From: Reyranellaceae bacterium
Lineage (GTDB): Bacteria > Pseudomonadota > Alphaproteobacteria > Reyranellales > Reyranellaceae
Assembly (NCBI GenBank): GCA_022844045.1
Contig: JALHMM010000003.1
Coordinates: forward strand, 62,001 to 126,000
Length of the DNA: 64,000 bases
Direction of reading: 5' to 3'
In this document: piece after piece, positions 17,834-26,422 of the stretch
Numbering within the stretch: the stretch's first letter is position 1
Layout: the number at the start of each line of letters is the position of its first letter
Notes under the pieces: generated by a model
Database searches by the model: none
What the model saw: the letters and a program-made list of their open reading frames with translations, nothing else
Told to the model about the DNA's origin: nothing
Translations under genes and position numbers: made by a program

Positions 17834-18238
17834 ATGAATCGCCGTGCCTTTTTCAGCGGTCTGGCTGCGGTGCCGGTGCTCGCGATCAGCGAGCCGGTTC
17901 TTGCATCACCGCCGAAATATGCACCGCACCCGGTTGTCATCTATCATTTCGTCACCCCGGGCTGCGACGATTGCAATCGTTGGGATCAACGCCACCTGCC
18001 GCGATTTCTCAATTCGGGCGAATACCGCCGTTCGTCCTATCGCCGGATCGAGGGCAAGACGACCAACGAGTCGCTCGACCCGCGCCGTTGGCCGGCCGAG
18101 GCGCGTCCCTTCGCCCCCTCGCTGCGCCAGACCCCGGCCTTCATCGTCCTGCGCCAGGGCCGCGGCATGGCCGCCGCGTCAGGCGAGGATGCCTGGACCC
18201 AGGTAATCTGGCCGGCGATCCAGCGCGCCGCCGCCTGA
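17834..18238 (+). CDS. Exported thioredoxin-fold-like protein with CxxC motif
   Basis: The 134-residue protein starts MNRRAFFSGLAAVPVLA, a plausible twin-arginine signal ending near VLASP. The mature part has VVIYHFVTPGCDDCNRW, a beta strand followed by a CDDC redox-type pair as in thioredoxin folds, and later TPAFIVLRQG with a possible cis-Pro. It could be a periplasmic disulphide reductase or a metal-binding protein. The ATG at 17834 is preferred to 17798 since GGGGTAAG precedes it and the signal starts there. It is short for a DsbA or TlpA. Confidence 0.7.
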   Translation: MNRRAFFSGLAAVPVLAISEPVLASPPKYAPHPVVIYHFVTPGCDDCNRWDQRHLPRFLNSGEYRRSSYRRIEGKTTNESLDPRRWPAEARPFAPSLRQTPAFIVLRQGRGMAAASGEDAWTQVIWPAIQRAAA

Positions 18239-18304
18239 TATCGACCCAGGGATATCGACACGGCCGGACGCTTCGACTAGGAGGGGCGCGCCCAAGGAGC
18301 GCTC

Positions 18305-19075
18305 ATGCCCCTCAAGAACCCGATCTACGCCGCCATCGACACCGTCGACCTCGCCCAGGCCGCGCGGGTGATCCAGCGCATCGCCGCCGGTCCGGTACCG
18401 GCGGTGGGCGGCATCAAGCTGGGCCTCGAATTCTTCCTCGCCCATGGCGCCCCGGGTGTGCGTTACGCCTTCCCCGAGCCGGTGCGCATGACCGGGGTCG
18501 GCTTCTTCCTCGACCTGAAGCTGCACGATATCCCCAACACCGTGGCCGGCGGCATCCGCGCCGTGGCGGCGCTCGAGCCGACCTACATCACCATCCATGC
18601 CGGCGGTGGTGCCGCGATGCTCAAGGCGGCCGTCGACGAGGCGGCGCTGCAGGCGGCCAAGCTCGGCCTGAAGCGGCCGAAGCTGCTGGGCGTGACGGTG
18701 CTGACCTCGCTCGACGACAGCGACCTCAAGGCGGCGGGCGTCAACGAGACGGCGGCCGACCAGGCCCGGCGCCTGGCGCTTCTGGCGCAGGAAGGCGGCC
18801 TCGACGGCGTGATCTGCTCACCGCAGGAGATCGCCACCCTGCGCGCCGCCTGCGGTCCGGACTTCCTGCTGGTGACGCCGGGCATCCGTCCGGCCGGCGC
18901 GGCGGTGGGCGACCAGAAACGGGTGATGACGCCGCGCGAGGCCATGCGCGCCGGCGCGACGGCGCTGGTCGTCGGCCGGCCGATCACCGAGGCCAAGGAC
19001 CCGCGCGCCGCCGCCGAGGCGATCGCCCACGAAGCCGATCTCGGCGACAAGATCCGCATCCAGGTGGGCGCGTGA
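18305..19075 (+). CDS. pyrF: Orotidine-5'-phosphate decarboxylase
   Basis: The 256-residue TIM barrel makes UMP from OMP, the last step of pyrimidine synthesis. The catalytic Asp-Lys network is in FFLDLKLHDIPNTVAGG, and the phosphate site in VGRPITEAKDPRAAA. AAGGAG precedes the ATG. It is first in a run leading to trpF, with a family B palindrome between the two. Confidence 0.96.
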   Translation: MPLKNPIYAAIDTVDLAQAARVIQRIAAGPVPAVGGIKLGLEFFLAHGAPGVRYAFPEPVRMTGVGFFLDLKLHDIPNTVAGGIRAVAALEPTYITIHAGGGAAMLKAAVDEAALQAAKLGLKRPKLLGVTVLTSLDDSDLKAAGVNETAADQARRLALLAQEGGLDGVICSPQEIATLRAACGPDFLLVTPGIRPAGAAVGDQKRVMTPREAMRAGATALVVGRPITEAKDPRAAAEAIAHEADLGDKIRIQVGA

Positions 19076-19087
19076 TGTCTCGCTCCT

Positions 19088-19152
19088 TGTCATCCCGAAC
19101 GCAGCGAGGGATCTACGGCATCCCGGGATGTCTCGCTGCGCTCGACATGACA
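19088..19152. repeat. Palindromic intergenic repeat, family B, copy 2
   Basis: It has the same arms as 10388-10454 (TGTCATnnnGA-CGCAGCGAG, one change) with a different core, and fills the pyrF-trpF gap. Confidence 0.85.
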
Positions 19153-19165
19153 GCGGAGTCCTGAC

Positions 19166-19816
19166 ATGGCCGTCGTCGCCAAGATCTGCGGCATCCGCAC
19201 CAAGGAAGCGCTCGACGCGGCGATCGCCGGCCGGGCGCGCTATGTCGGTTTCGTCTGCTATCCGCCCTCGCCGCGCCACATCGACTTCCACGATCTCGAG
19301 GAACTGGTCGCTGACGTGCCGGCGCACGTCATCCGCGTCGGCCTGTTCGTCGATCCCAGCGACGACACCTTGGGCGAGTACACCGAGGAAGCCGCGCTCG
19401 ACATGCTGCAGCTGGCCGGCGAGGAGACGCCGCGACGCATCGGCAAGATCAAGGAAGCCACCGGCCTGCCCATCATGAAGCAGGTGCGTGTCGCCTCGCG
19501 CGCCGATGTCGAGGCGGCGATCGAGACCTATGCCGGCTCGGCCGACCGCCTGCTGTTCGACGCCATGCCGGCGCCCGACGCCGTGGGCGCGCTGCCCGGC
19601 GGCAATGGCCTGCCCTTCGACTGGCGGGCCTTGCAGGACGTGGAGGTGCCGCTGCCGTGGATGCTGTCGGGCGGGCTCTCGACGGCCAACGTCGCCGACG
19701 CGGTGCGCGCCACGGCTGCCAAAGCGGTCGATGTGTCGTCGGGCGTCGAATCGAGCCGGGGCGTGAAATCGCCTGATATGATCCGCGCCTTTCTCTCGGC
19801 AGTCGCCAAGCTCTGA
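19166..19816 (+). CDS. trpF: Phosphoribosylanthranilate isomerase
   Basis: The 216-residue TIM barrel performs the Amadori step of tryptophan synthesis. KICGIRTKEALDAAIAG holds the catalytic Cys, YVGFVCYPPSPRHI follows, and WMLSGGLSTANVADAV with DVSSGVESSRGVKSP ends it with the phosphate-binding loop. The ATG at 19166 gives a standard N terminus. It is upstream of the ridA-like gene, then trpB and trpA. Confidence 0.96.
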   Translation: MAVVAKICGIRTKEALDAAIAGRARYVGFVCYPPSPRHIDFHDLEELVADVPAHVIRVGLFVDPSDDTLGEYTEEAALDMLQLAGEETPRRIGKIKEATGLPIMKQVRVASRADVEAAIETYAGSADRLLFDAMPAPDAVGALPGGNGLPFDWRALQDVEVPLPWMLSGGLSTANVADAVRATAAKAVDVSSGVESSRGVKSPDMIRAFLSAVAKL

Positions 19817-19851
19817 GCTAGGCTGCGGTCCGTCATGCCGAGGGGGCCGCG

Positions 19852-20385
19852 ATGAAAACCGAGAAACGTCTCAAGGAACTGGGCATCGAGCTCAAGGCGC
19901 CACCGACGCCGATCGCCAACTACGTCAACGCCGTGCGCACCGGCAATCTGCTCTACCTCGCCGGCAAGGGGCCGGGGCCGATCAAAGGCCGGCTGGGCGA
20001 GAACATGAGCGTCGAGGACGGCTACAAGGCCGCGCGCGCCACCGGCGTCAGCCTGATCCAGGTGATGAAGGCCGAGCTGGGCGACCTCGACCGCGTCGTG
20101 CGCATCGTCAAGGTGCTGGGCATGGTGAACTGCACGCCGGAGTTCGGCGACCAGCCCAAGGTGATCAATGGCTGCTCCGATCTCTTCGTCGAGGTCTTCG
20201 GCGATCGCGGCAAGCACGCCCGCTCCGCCGTCGGCATGGGCGGTCTGCCCAACCAGATTCCGGTCGAGGTCGAGGTCATCGTCGAGGTCAGCGACCCGCC
20301 GCGCCGCGCCGCCGCCAAGCGCCCGGCCGCGCGCAAGGCGGCGAAGAAGAAAGTCGCGAAAAAGAAGGCCGCCAAGAAGCGCTAG
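19852..20385 (+). CDS. RidA/YjgF family protein with lysine-rich tail
   Basis: Residues 1-150 are a RidA-type fold of the AtuT/YjgF-like subgroup ([79 protein letters not shown]). The last 27 residues or so are an Ala-Lys-Arg tail (RRAAAKRP...KKKAAKKR) like those of histone-H1-like proteins. RidA proteins clear 2-aminoacrylate made by PLP enzymes. The position between trpF and trpB fits, since TrpB can release that intermediate from serine. The catalytic Arg of true RidA is not certain here, so the activity is inferred. Confidence 0.82.
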   Translation: MKTEKRLKELGIELKAPPTPIANYVNAVRTGNLLYLAGKGPGPIKGRLGENMSVEDGYKAARATGVSLIQVMKAELGDLDRVVRIVKVLGMVNCTPEFGDQPKVINGCSDLFVEVFGDRGKHARSAVGMGGLPNQIPVEVEVIVEVSDPPRRAAAKRPAARKAAKKKVAKKKAAKKR

Positions 20386-20391
20386 ACTTCA

Positions 20392-20420
20392 CCTTCCCTT
20401 CCCCTCCGGGGGAAGGAAGT
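20392..20420. repeat. Half-copy of palindrome family A
   Basis: CCTTCCCTTCCCCTCCGGGG is followed by GAAGG. It matches the terminal arm of family A without the rest, between the ridA-like gene and trpB. Confidence 0.5.
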
Positions 20421-20503
20421 GCACTTGCGACCGCGCGGCATTTCATGGCTGGCGCCCAATCGGGACGCCTGCTACAGCGCCGCGCGGTACATCAGGGACA
20501 TCC

Positions 20504-21715
20504 ATGAACGCGTTGAACAGCTATCGCGCCGGTCCGGACGAGCGCGGCCATTTCGGCATCTTCGGCGGCCGCTACGTCGCCGAGACCCTGATGCCGCTGA
20601 TCCTCGAGCTGGAGAAGGCCTACGAGGCGGCCAAGGTCGATCCGGCCTTCAAGGCCGAGCTCGAGAAGCTCAACACCCACTACGCCGGCCGGCCCAGCCC
20701 GCTCTATTTCGCCGAGCGCCTGACGACCGAGCTGGGCGGCGCCAAGGTCTATTTCAAGCGCGACGAGCTCAACCACACCGGCTCGCACAAGATCAACAAC
20801 GTGCTGGGCCAGGTGCTGCTGGCCAAGCGCATGGGCAAGACGCGGGTGATCGCAGAGACGGGCGCCGGCCAGCACGGCGTGGCCACCGCCACCGCCTGCG
20901 CGCTGTTCAACATTCCCTGCGTCGTCTTCATGGGCTCGGTCGACGTCGCGCGCCAGGCGCCCAACGTCTTTCGCATGAAGATGCTGGGCGCCGAGGTGCG
21001 GCCGGTGACGGCGGGCTCCGCGACGCTCAAGGACGCGATGAACGAGGCGCTGCGCGACTGGGTCGCCACCGTCGAGACCACGTTCTACTGCATCGGCACG
21101 GTGGCCGGCCCGCACCCCTACCCGATGATGGTGCGCGATTTCCAGTCGGTGATCGGCCGCGAGACGCGCGAACAGATGATGGCCGCCGAAGGCCGCCTGC
21201 CCGATACGCTGGTGGCGTGCATCGGCGGCGGCAGCAACGCCATGGGCCTGTTCCACCCGTTCCTCGACGACAAGGATATCCGCATCATCGGCGTCGAGGC
21301 CGGCGGCAAGGGCGTGCACACCGGCGAGCACGCCGCGTCGCTCTCGGGCGGCCGGCCGGGCGTGCTGCACGGCAACCTCACCTACCTGCTGCAGGACAGC
21401 GACGGGCAGATCACCGAGGCGCATTCGATCTCGGCAGGCCTCGACTATCCCGGCATCGGGCCGGAGCATTCGTGGCTCAAGGATGTCGGGCGCGTCGAGT
21501 ACGTCTCGGCGACCGACGACGAGGCGCTGGCGGCGTTCCAGAAGCTCAGCCGCGTCGAGGGCATCATCCCCGCGCTCGAGCCGGCGCATGCTTTGGCATA
21601 CGTGCTGAAGCTCGCGCCCACGCTGCCCAAGGACAACCTGCTGGTGATGAATCTCTGCGGCCGCGGCGACAAGGACGTCTTCGCCGTCGCCGAGCGTCTG
21701 GGGGTGAAGCTGTGA
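20504..21715 (+). CDS. trpB: Tryptophan synthase beta chain
   Basis: The 403-residue PLP enzyme joins indole and serine. The PLP lysine is in [16 protein letters not shown], the glutamate loop in [15 protein letters not shown], and the phosphate-binding GGGSNAMG near residue 235. The ATG at 20504 follows a short leader and gives the normal N terminus ([18 protein letters not shown]). The stop overlaps the trpA GTG by four bases, so the subunits are coupled. Confidence 0.97.
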   Translation: MNALNSYRAGPDERGHFGIFGGRYVAETLMPLILELEKAYEAAKVDPAFKAELEKLNTHYAGRPSPLYFAERLTTELGGAKVYFKRDELNHTGSHKINNVLGQVLLAKRMGKTRVIAETGAGQHGVATATACALFNIPCVVFMGSVDVARQAPNVFRMKMLGAEVRPVTAGSATLKDAMNEALRDWVATVETTFYCIGTVAGPHPYPMMVRDFQSVIGRETREQMMAAEGRLPDTLVACIGGGSNAMGLFHPFLDDKDIRIIGVEAGGKGVHTGEHAASLSGGRPGVLHGNLTYLLQDSDGQITEAHSISAGLDYPGIGPEHSWLKDVGRVEYVSATDDEALAAFQKLSRVEGIIPALEPAHALAYVLKLAPTLPKDNLLVMNLCGRGDKDVFAVAERLGVKL

Positions 21716-22545
21716 GCCGCATCACCAAGCGCTTCGAGAAGCTCAAGGCGGAGGGCCGCGCCGGCCTGATCACCTATGTCACCGCCGGTGACCCCAACCT
21801 CGATGTCTCCTACGAGATCCTCAAGGGCCTGCCCAAGGCCGGCGCCGATCTGATCGAGCTCGGCATGCCGTTCACCGATCCGATGGCCGACGGTCCCTCG
21901 ATCCAGGCGGCGGGCCAGCGCGCGCTGAAGGCCGGGATCTCGATGGACCGCACCTTCGCCATGGTCCGGCGCTTCCGCGCCGAGACCGGCGATGTCGACA
22001 CACCCATCCTGCTGATGGGCTACTACAACATGATCTACCAGCGCGGCGCGGCGAAGTTCTGCGCCGACGCCGCGGCCGCCGGCGTCGACGGCTTCATCAT
22101 GGTCGACCTGCCGCCCGAGGAAGCCGACCAGCTCAAGCCGCACGCGACGGCCAATGGACTGGACACCGTGCTGCTGACCGCGCCGACCACCGACGCGAAG
22201 CGCCTGCCGGCTGTGCTGCAATTCGCCTCGGGCTTCGTCTACTTCGTCTCGGTGCTGGGCATCACCGGTACCAAGTCATCCACCGCCGAAGCGATCCAGG
22301 GCCACGTCGCCCGCCTGCGTTCGCAGACCAAGTTGCCGATCGGCGTCGGCTTCGGCATCCGCACGCCCGACCAGGCCGCCGCCGTGGCGCGCATCGCCGA
22401 CGCCGCGGTCGTGGGCTCGGCGATCGTCGAGCGCGTCAAAGCCGGGCTGGACGACAAGGGCGCACCGAAGCCGGACCTGCTGCCGGGGGTGTTCTCTTAC
22501 ATCCGGGCGCTGTCGGAAGGTGTGCGGGGCGCGCGGCGCGGCTAG
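21712..22545 (+). CDS. trpA: Tryptophan synthase alpha chain
   Basis: The 277-residue TIM barrel cleaves indole-3-glycerol phosphate and passes indole to Trp[21 protein letters not shown] carries the catalytic Glu and Asp, and [16 protein letters not shown] the phosphate site. The GTG start is inside the trpB stop (GTGA). In many alphaproteobacteria accD follows directly; here three insertions (22.6-25.4 kb) separate them. Confidence 0.96.
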   Translation: MSRITKRFEKLKAEGRAGLITYVTAGDPNLDVSYEILKGLPKAGADLIELGMPFTDPMADGPSIQAAGQRALKAGISMDRTFAMVRRFRAETGDVDTPILLMGYYNMIYQRGAAKFCADAAAAGVDGFIMVDLPPEEADQLKPHATANGLDTVLLTAPTTDAKRLPAVLQFASGFVYFVSVLGITGTKSSTAEAIQGHVARLRSQTKLPIGVGFGIRTPDQAAAVARIADAAVVGSAIVERVKAGLDDKGAPKPDLLPGVFSYIRALSEGVRGARRG

Positions 22546-22613
22546 GCCTTTCGGCTTGTTCTTGCCAAAAGCCTCCGCAGCGCCCACTTTGAAGCTGCGG
22601 ATTGCGAGATCGA

Positions 22614-22841
22614 ATGGCTGACCAACTCACTGCCGAGAAGGGCTTTCGGGACGCCGTCGAAAAGACGGTCAAGGAAACCCATGCGCTGGGCTTGCCGATA
22701 TTCCAAGCCCGGGATGGCTGGGTTTATGCGATCTACCCGGACGGGCGTCGCGTCGCGGTCGAGCGTGCCAAACCTCCGATGACTCTGCGATCCGCAACGG
22801 TTCATGGCCGCTCCAGAACTGCTGATTCTCGCCGGGCCTAA
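22614..22841 (+). CDS. Small protein upstream of zeta-like kinase, candidate antitoxin
   Basis: The 75-residue protein (MADQLTAEKGFRDAVEKTVK..., then GLPIFQARDGWVYAIYPDGR) has a helical N-terminal half and a beta hairpin. It overlaps the next gene by 38 bases. Small genes of this kind commonly precede zeta-type P-loop kinases, and the pair has the layout of a toxin-antitoxin module. Antitoxin activity is inferred from that layout. The last 15 residues are read in the overlap. Confidence 0.6.
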   Translation: MADQLTAEKGFRDAVEKTVKETHALGLPIFQARDGWVYAIYPDGRRVAVERAKPPMTLRSATVHGRSRTADSRRA

Positions 22842-23400
22842 CGGCGCGGGCAAGACGACCTTTGCCTACGCGCAATTGCGCGACCGCATCGATGCGGGGC
22901 TTTTTCTCAACGCCGATGAGACAGCGCGAGAGCTCGCGCCCGATAATGTCGAGTCCGCTGCCTTGGCGGCGGCGAGGGCGCTGCTGGAGCGCCGTCGTAG
23001 CTTGATCCAGGCAAGGCAAAGCTTTGTTGTAGAAACCACGCTCGCGACCCGCACTTTGGCGGGAGCAATCCGTGAAGCGAACAGAGCGGGCTTCGTCAGC
23101 CGTCTCTACTTCCTGTTCATTTCGTCGGCGTCGCTCTGCCAGTTCCGCGTCAAGCTGCGGGTGATCAAGGGCGGTCACAACATTCCCGATGATGTTGTTC
23201 ACCGGCGGCATGCCTTAGGGTTGCAGCTATTGCCGACGTACACATCGCTCTGCGATGCCGTTGAAATCTATCACGCGGACGAAGCGCCGGTTCTTGTCCT
23301 GTCGAAAGCGGATGGACGCTTCGACGTGAGAGACCGAGCCCGCCTGGCGCTGTTACAAGCGGCGATCGAGATCGCCGGGGGCGAGCCGTTGGCTGTGTAG
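22804..23400 (+). CDS. Zeta toxin-like P-loop kinase
   Basis: The 198-residue protein has Walker A GPNGAGKTTFAY near residue 12, NADETARELAP, FVVETTLATRT and LRVIKGGHNIPDDVVHRRH. This is the pattern of zeta toxin family kinases, which phosphorylate UDP-N-acetylglucosamine and stall cell-wall synthesis. It may instead be a housekeeping relative, since many chromosomal members are untested. It starts inside the preceding small gene. The pair sits between trpA and the MBL gene, in a place where accD would be expected. Confidence 0.8.
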   Translation: MAAPELLILAGPNGAGKTTFAYAQLRDRIDAGLFLNADETARELAPDNVESAALAAARALLERRRSLIQARQSFVVETTLATRTLAGAIREANRAGFVSRLYFLFISSASLCQFRVKLRVIKGGHNIPDDVVHRRHALGLQLLPTYTSLCDAVEIYHADEAPVLVLSKADGRFDVRDRARLALLQAAIEIAGGEPLAV

Positions 23401-23406
23401 CTTCCG

Positions 23407-24069
23407 CTACGCTTCATCCTCGAACAGCATGTCGCAGACGAACGGGTTGGTCTTGCGTTCCCAGCCGAAGGTCGAGGTCTGGCCGTGGCCGGGCACGAAG
23501 CCGATGTCGTCGCCCAGCGGGAACAGCTTCTTGCGGATGGAATGGAACAGCTGTTCCTGGTTTCCCTTGGGGAAGTCGGTGCGGCCGACCGAGCCGCGGA
23601 ACAGCACGTCGCCGACGAAGGCGATGCGCGCCTTCTCGTGCTTGTTGACGAACACGACATGGCCCGGCGTATGGCCAGGGCAATGCACGACGTCGAAGCT
23701 GAGCTTGCCGAGCTCGACCGTGTCGCCGTCCTCGAGCCAGCGATGCGGCAGGAAGGGCTCGGGCACGGTGAAGCCGTACTTGCGGTTGGAGTCGGGCAGG
23801 CCCTCGATCAGGTAGCGGTCGCCCTCGTGCGGTCCTTCGATGCGCACGCCGTAATGCTCGGCGATCGCGCCGGCGGCCGAGGCGTGATCGACATGGCCGT
23901 GCGTCAGCATGACCTTGGCGACCGTCATGCCGGTCTGCGACACCGCGTCCTTCAGCCGCTCCAGGTCGCCGCCGGGATCGACCAGCGCGCCCTGCCTGGT
24001 CTCCTCGCACCAGACGAGGGAGCAGTTCTGCTGGAAGGGTGTGACCGGGCACACGGCGATCTTGATCAT
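23407..24069 (-). CDS. MBL-fold hydrolase, YcbL/glyoxalase II-like
   Basis: The 220-residue metallo-hydrolase has the metal motif THGHVDHA, further ligands in HCPGHTPGHVV and GDVLFRGSVGRTDFP, and a C-terminal VPGHGQTSTFGWERKTNPFV. This is the YcbL type, with weak glyoxalase II activity known in relatives. The ATG at 24069 (MIKIAVCPV) gives the family start; an ATG at 24081 is possible. It is divergent from the carboxypeptidase gene with a short shared promoter region. Confidence 0.88.
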   Translation of the reverse strand: MIKIAVCPVTPFQQNCSLVWCEETRQGALVDPGGDLERLKDAVSQTGMTVAKVMLTHGHVDHASAAGAIAEHYGVRIEGPHEGDRYLIEGLPDSNRKYGFTVPEPFLPHRWLEDGDTVELGKLSFDVVHCPGHTPGHVVFVNKHEKARIAFVGDVLFRGSVGRTDFPKGNQEQLFHSIRKKLFPLGDDIGFVPGHGQTSTFGWERKTNPFVCDMLFEDEA

Positions 24070-24128
24070 GGTTCCTGACATAAGCCGCCATCGCGGCCAT
24101 GCCAAGACCGCCGGGTTGCGCTAGAATC

Positions 24129-25364
24129 ATGCCTATGTCCCTGCCCGCGTTGCGCCGCCTCCTCGCCGTCACCACCCTCCTTGTCCTGAGTGCGCTCGGC
24201 CCGCCGGCCCGGGCGCAATCCGGCTTCATCCAGACGCCCACCGGGCCGGCGCAGGCCGGCCCCTCCCTGGTCGTCGACATGCAAAGCGGCGAGGTACTGC
24301 ACCAACGCGACGCCAGCGCGCCGTGGTACCCGGCGTCGCTGACCAAGATGATGACGCTCTACCTGCTGTTCGAGGACCTGAAGGCCGGCAAGATCCAGCT
24401 CGGCGATCAGCTCGCGTTCTCTCCTTATGCGTTCAATCAACAGCCCTCGAAGCTGGTGCTGCCGGCAGGCGCCACCATCACCATCGAGCAGGCGATCCTG
24501 GCGCTGATCCTGCGCTCGGCCAACGATGTCGCCGTGGCGGTGGGCGAGCGCCTGTCGGGCTCCGAGCCGGCCTTCGCGCAGCGCATGAACGCCACCGCCA
24601 AGCGGCTGGGCATGACCGGCTCGACCTTCCGCAATCCCAGCGGCTGGAAGGACCCGGCGCAGGTGACGACGGCGCGCGACATGGCGATCCTCGCCATCGC
24701 GCTGATCCGCGACTTCCCGGAGCGCTACGGCTACTTCAACCAGCACGACGTGATGATCCGCGGCGCGCGCATCACCCACTCCGTGCGCTTCCTCGAAATG
24801 TATCCCGGCGCCGATGGGCTGAAGACCGGCTTCCTGTGCTCCTCCGGCTTCAATCTGGTGGCCTCCGCGACGCGCAACGGGCGCCGCCTGATCGGCGTCG
24901 CGATGGGCTTCCGCCGCGCCGACCTGCGCGACGAGGCGATGATCAGGCTGTTCGACGAGGCCTACGCCAAGAAGAGCGCCGCTTCGGGCCAGAAGCTGTT
25001 CCAGCTGCCGGCCGGCAGCGGCGGCGCGGCGGCCACCGTGCTGGACGACCAGGCCTGCACGCCCTATCGCTACGACTATCCCGGCAACGGCGCCTGGGTC
25101 GGCACCTACCTGAATCTCCAGCAAGCGCGCGCAGCGCATGTCGCGGCCCAGGCGCGGCTGGTCGAGCTGAAACAGGCGTGGATCGGCCGGGAGTGGATCG
25201 TCGACGTCACGGCCAACAACTCACGCCGCTTCGCCACCATCATTGCCGATCTCGAGCCGGGTGCGGCCGAGAAGCTCTGCGCCGATTATCAGGCCAAGGG
25301 CAAATTCTGCGCGGTCAAAAGGCCGAGCGAACTGGTGCGACCCTTCGCCGGGCTGTGGCGTTGA
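24129..25364 (+). CDS. D-alanyl-D-alanine carboxypeptidase (PBP5/6 type) with C-terminal SPOR-like domain
   Basis: The 411-residue exported serine peptidase trims the terminal D-Ala of peptidoglycan stems. It has SxxK in PASLTKMM, SxN in RSANDV and KTG in GLKTGF. The signal peptide ends at PARAQS. The last 80 residues or so (WVGTYLNLQQARAAHVAAQA ... YQAKGKFCAVKRP) resemble a SPOR peptidoglycan-binding domain rather than the usual membrane-anchoring helix. ATG 24129 and ATG 24135 are both possible. It lies beside no division gene. Confidence 0.9.
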   Translation: MPMSLPALRRLLAVTTLLVLSALGPPARAQSGFIQTPTGPAQAGPSLVVDMQSGEVLHQRDASAPWYPASLTKMMTLYLLFEDLKAGKIQLGDQLAFSPYAFNQQPSKLVLPAGATITIEQAILALILRSANDVAVAVGERLSGSEPAFAQRMNATAKRLGMTGSTFRNPSGWKDPAQVTTARDMAILAIALIRDFPERYGYFNQHDVMIRGARITHSVRFLEMYPGADGLKTGFLCSSGFNLVASATRNGRRLIGVAMGFRRADLRDEAMIRLFDEAYAKKSAASGQKLFQLPAGSGGAAATVLDDQACTPYRYDYPGNGAWVGTYLNLQQARAAHVAAQARLVELKQAWIGREWIVDVTANNSRRFATIIADLEPGAAEKLCADYQAKGKFCAVKRPSELVRPFAGLWR

Positions 25365-25494
25365 CCTTCCCTTCCCCCGGAGGGGGAAGGTGCCCAAAGG
25401 GCGGAAGGGGGATGTCGAAGACGGACACCGACTGTGTTGAGGCATCCCCCTTCCGTCGCTCCGCGCCACCTTCCCCCTCCGGGGGAAGGGAAGG
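25365..25494 (+). repeat. Palindromic repeat family A, copy 1 (forward)
   Basis: Outer palindromes CTTCCCCCGGAGGGGGAAGG and CCTTCCCCCTCCGGGGGAAG bracket a GTGCCC..GGGCGG arm first and a CGCTCCGCGCCACC arm second, with GATG/CATC stems between. Both neighbouring genes are on the plus strand. Confidence 0.9.
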
Positions 25495-25542
25495 CAGATC
25501 GGACCTCTTTTCCGCCCCGATCAATCGTGCCATAGGGCGGAC

Positions 25543-26412
25543 ATGAACTGGCTGACCAACTTCATCCCGCCCAAGCTCAAGGCGCTGGTATCGCGCAAGG
25601 AAGCGCCGGAGAACCTGTGGCTGAAGTGTCCGTCGTGCGAACAGATGCTGTTCCACCGCGACCTCGAGGCCAACCAGCAGGTCTGCAACCACTGTAACCA
25701 CCACTTGAGGATCCGGCCGCTGCAGCGCCTGCCGCATCTCTTCGACGGCGGCAAGTACGAGACCCACACGGTACCCAAGCCGATCGTCGACCCGCTGAAG
25801 TTCCGTGACCAGAAGCGCTACATCGACCGCCTGAAGGAGGCGCAGTCGCAGGCCGGTCCGGGCGGCGACGGCATCGTCGTCGCCAGCGGCCAGATGGAGG
25901 GCCAGCCCGCCGTCGTCGCCATCTTCGATTTCGGCTTCATGGGCGGCTCGATGGGCATGGCGGTGGGCGAAGGCGTGGTGACCGCCGCGCGTATCGCCGT
26001 TCAAAAGAAAGCGCCGCTGATCCTGTTCTCCGCCTCGGGCGGCGCGCGCATGCAGGAGGGCATCCTCTCGCTGATGCAGATGCCGCGCACCACCATCGCC
26101 GTGCGCGAGGTCAAGGAAGCCGGCCTGCCCTACATCGTCGTGCTGACCGATCCGACCACCGGCGGCGTCACCGCCTCGCTCGCCATGCTTGGCGACATCC
26201 ATATCGCCGAGCCGGGCTCGCTGATCGGCTTCTCCGGCCAGCGCGTCACCCAGGCGGCGATCCGCGAGACGCCGCCACCCGATTTCCAGCGCGCCGAGTT
26301 CCAGTACAAGCACGGCATGGTCGACCTCGTCGTTCACCGCCACAAGCTGCGCGAGACGCTGGCGCGCATCTGCTCCATCCTGCTGAAGCGGCCGGCCGTC
26401 GAGGCGGCCTAG
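25543..26412 (+). CDS. accD: Acetyl-CoA carboxylase carboxyltransferase beta subunit
   Basis: The 289-residue subunit transfers CO2 from carboxybiotin to acetyl-CoA for fatty-acid synthesis. The N-terminal zinc ribbon is LKCPSCEQM...QVCNHCNHHL, and the carboxyltransferase core carries SGGARMQEGILSLMQM and TTGGVTASLAMLGD. The start is the ATG at 25543 (MNWLTNFIPPKL). accD-folC is the common alphaproteobacterial pair and is intact here. Confidence 0.97.
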   Translation: MNWLTNFIPPKLKALVSRKEAPENLWLKCPSCEQMLFHRDLEANQQVCNHCNHHLRIRPLQRLPHLFDGGKYETHTVPKPIVDPLKFRDQKRYIDRLKEAQSQAGPGGDGIVVASGQMEGQPAVVAIFDFGFMGGSMGMAVGEGVVTAARIAVQKKAPLILFSASGGARMQEGILSLMQMPRTTIAVREVKEAGLPYIVVLTDPTTGGVTASLAMLGDIHIAEPGSLIGFSGQRVTQAAIRETPPPDFQRAEFQYKHGMVDLVVHRHKLRETLARICSILLKRPAVEAA

Positions 26413-26422
26413 AGCCTTCGCC

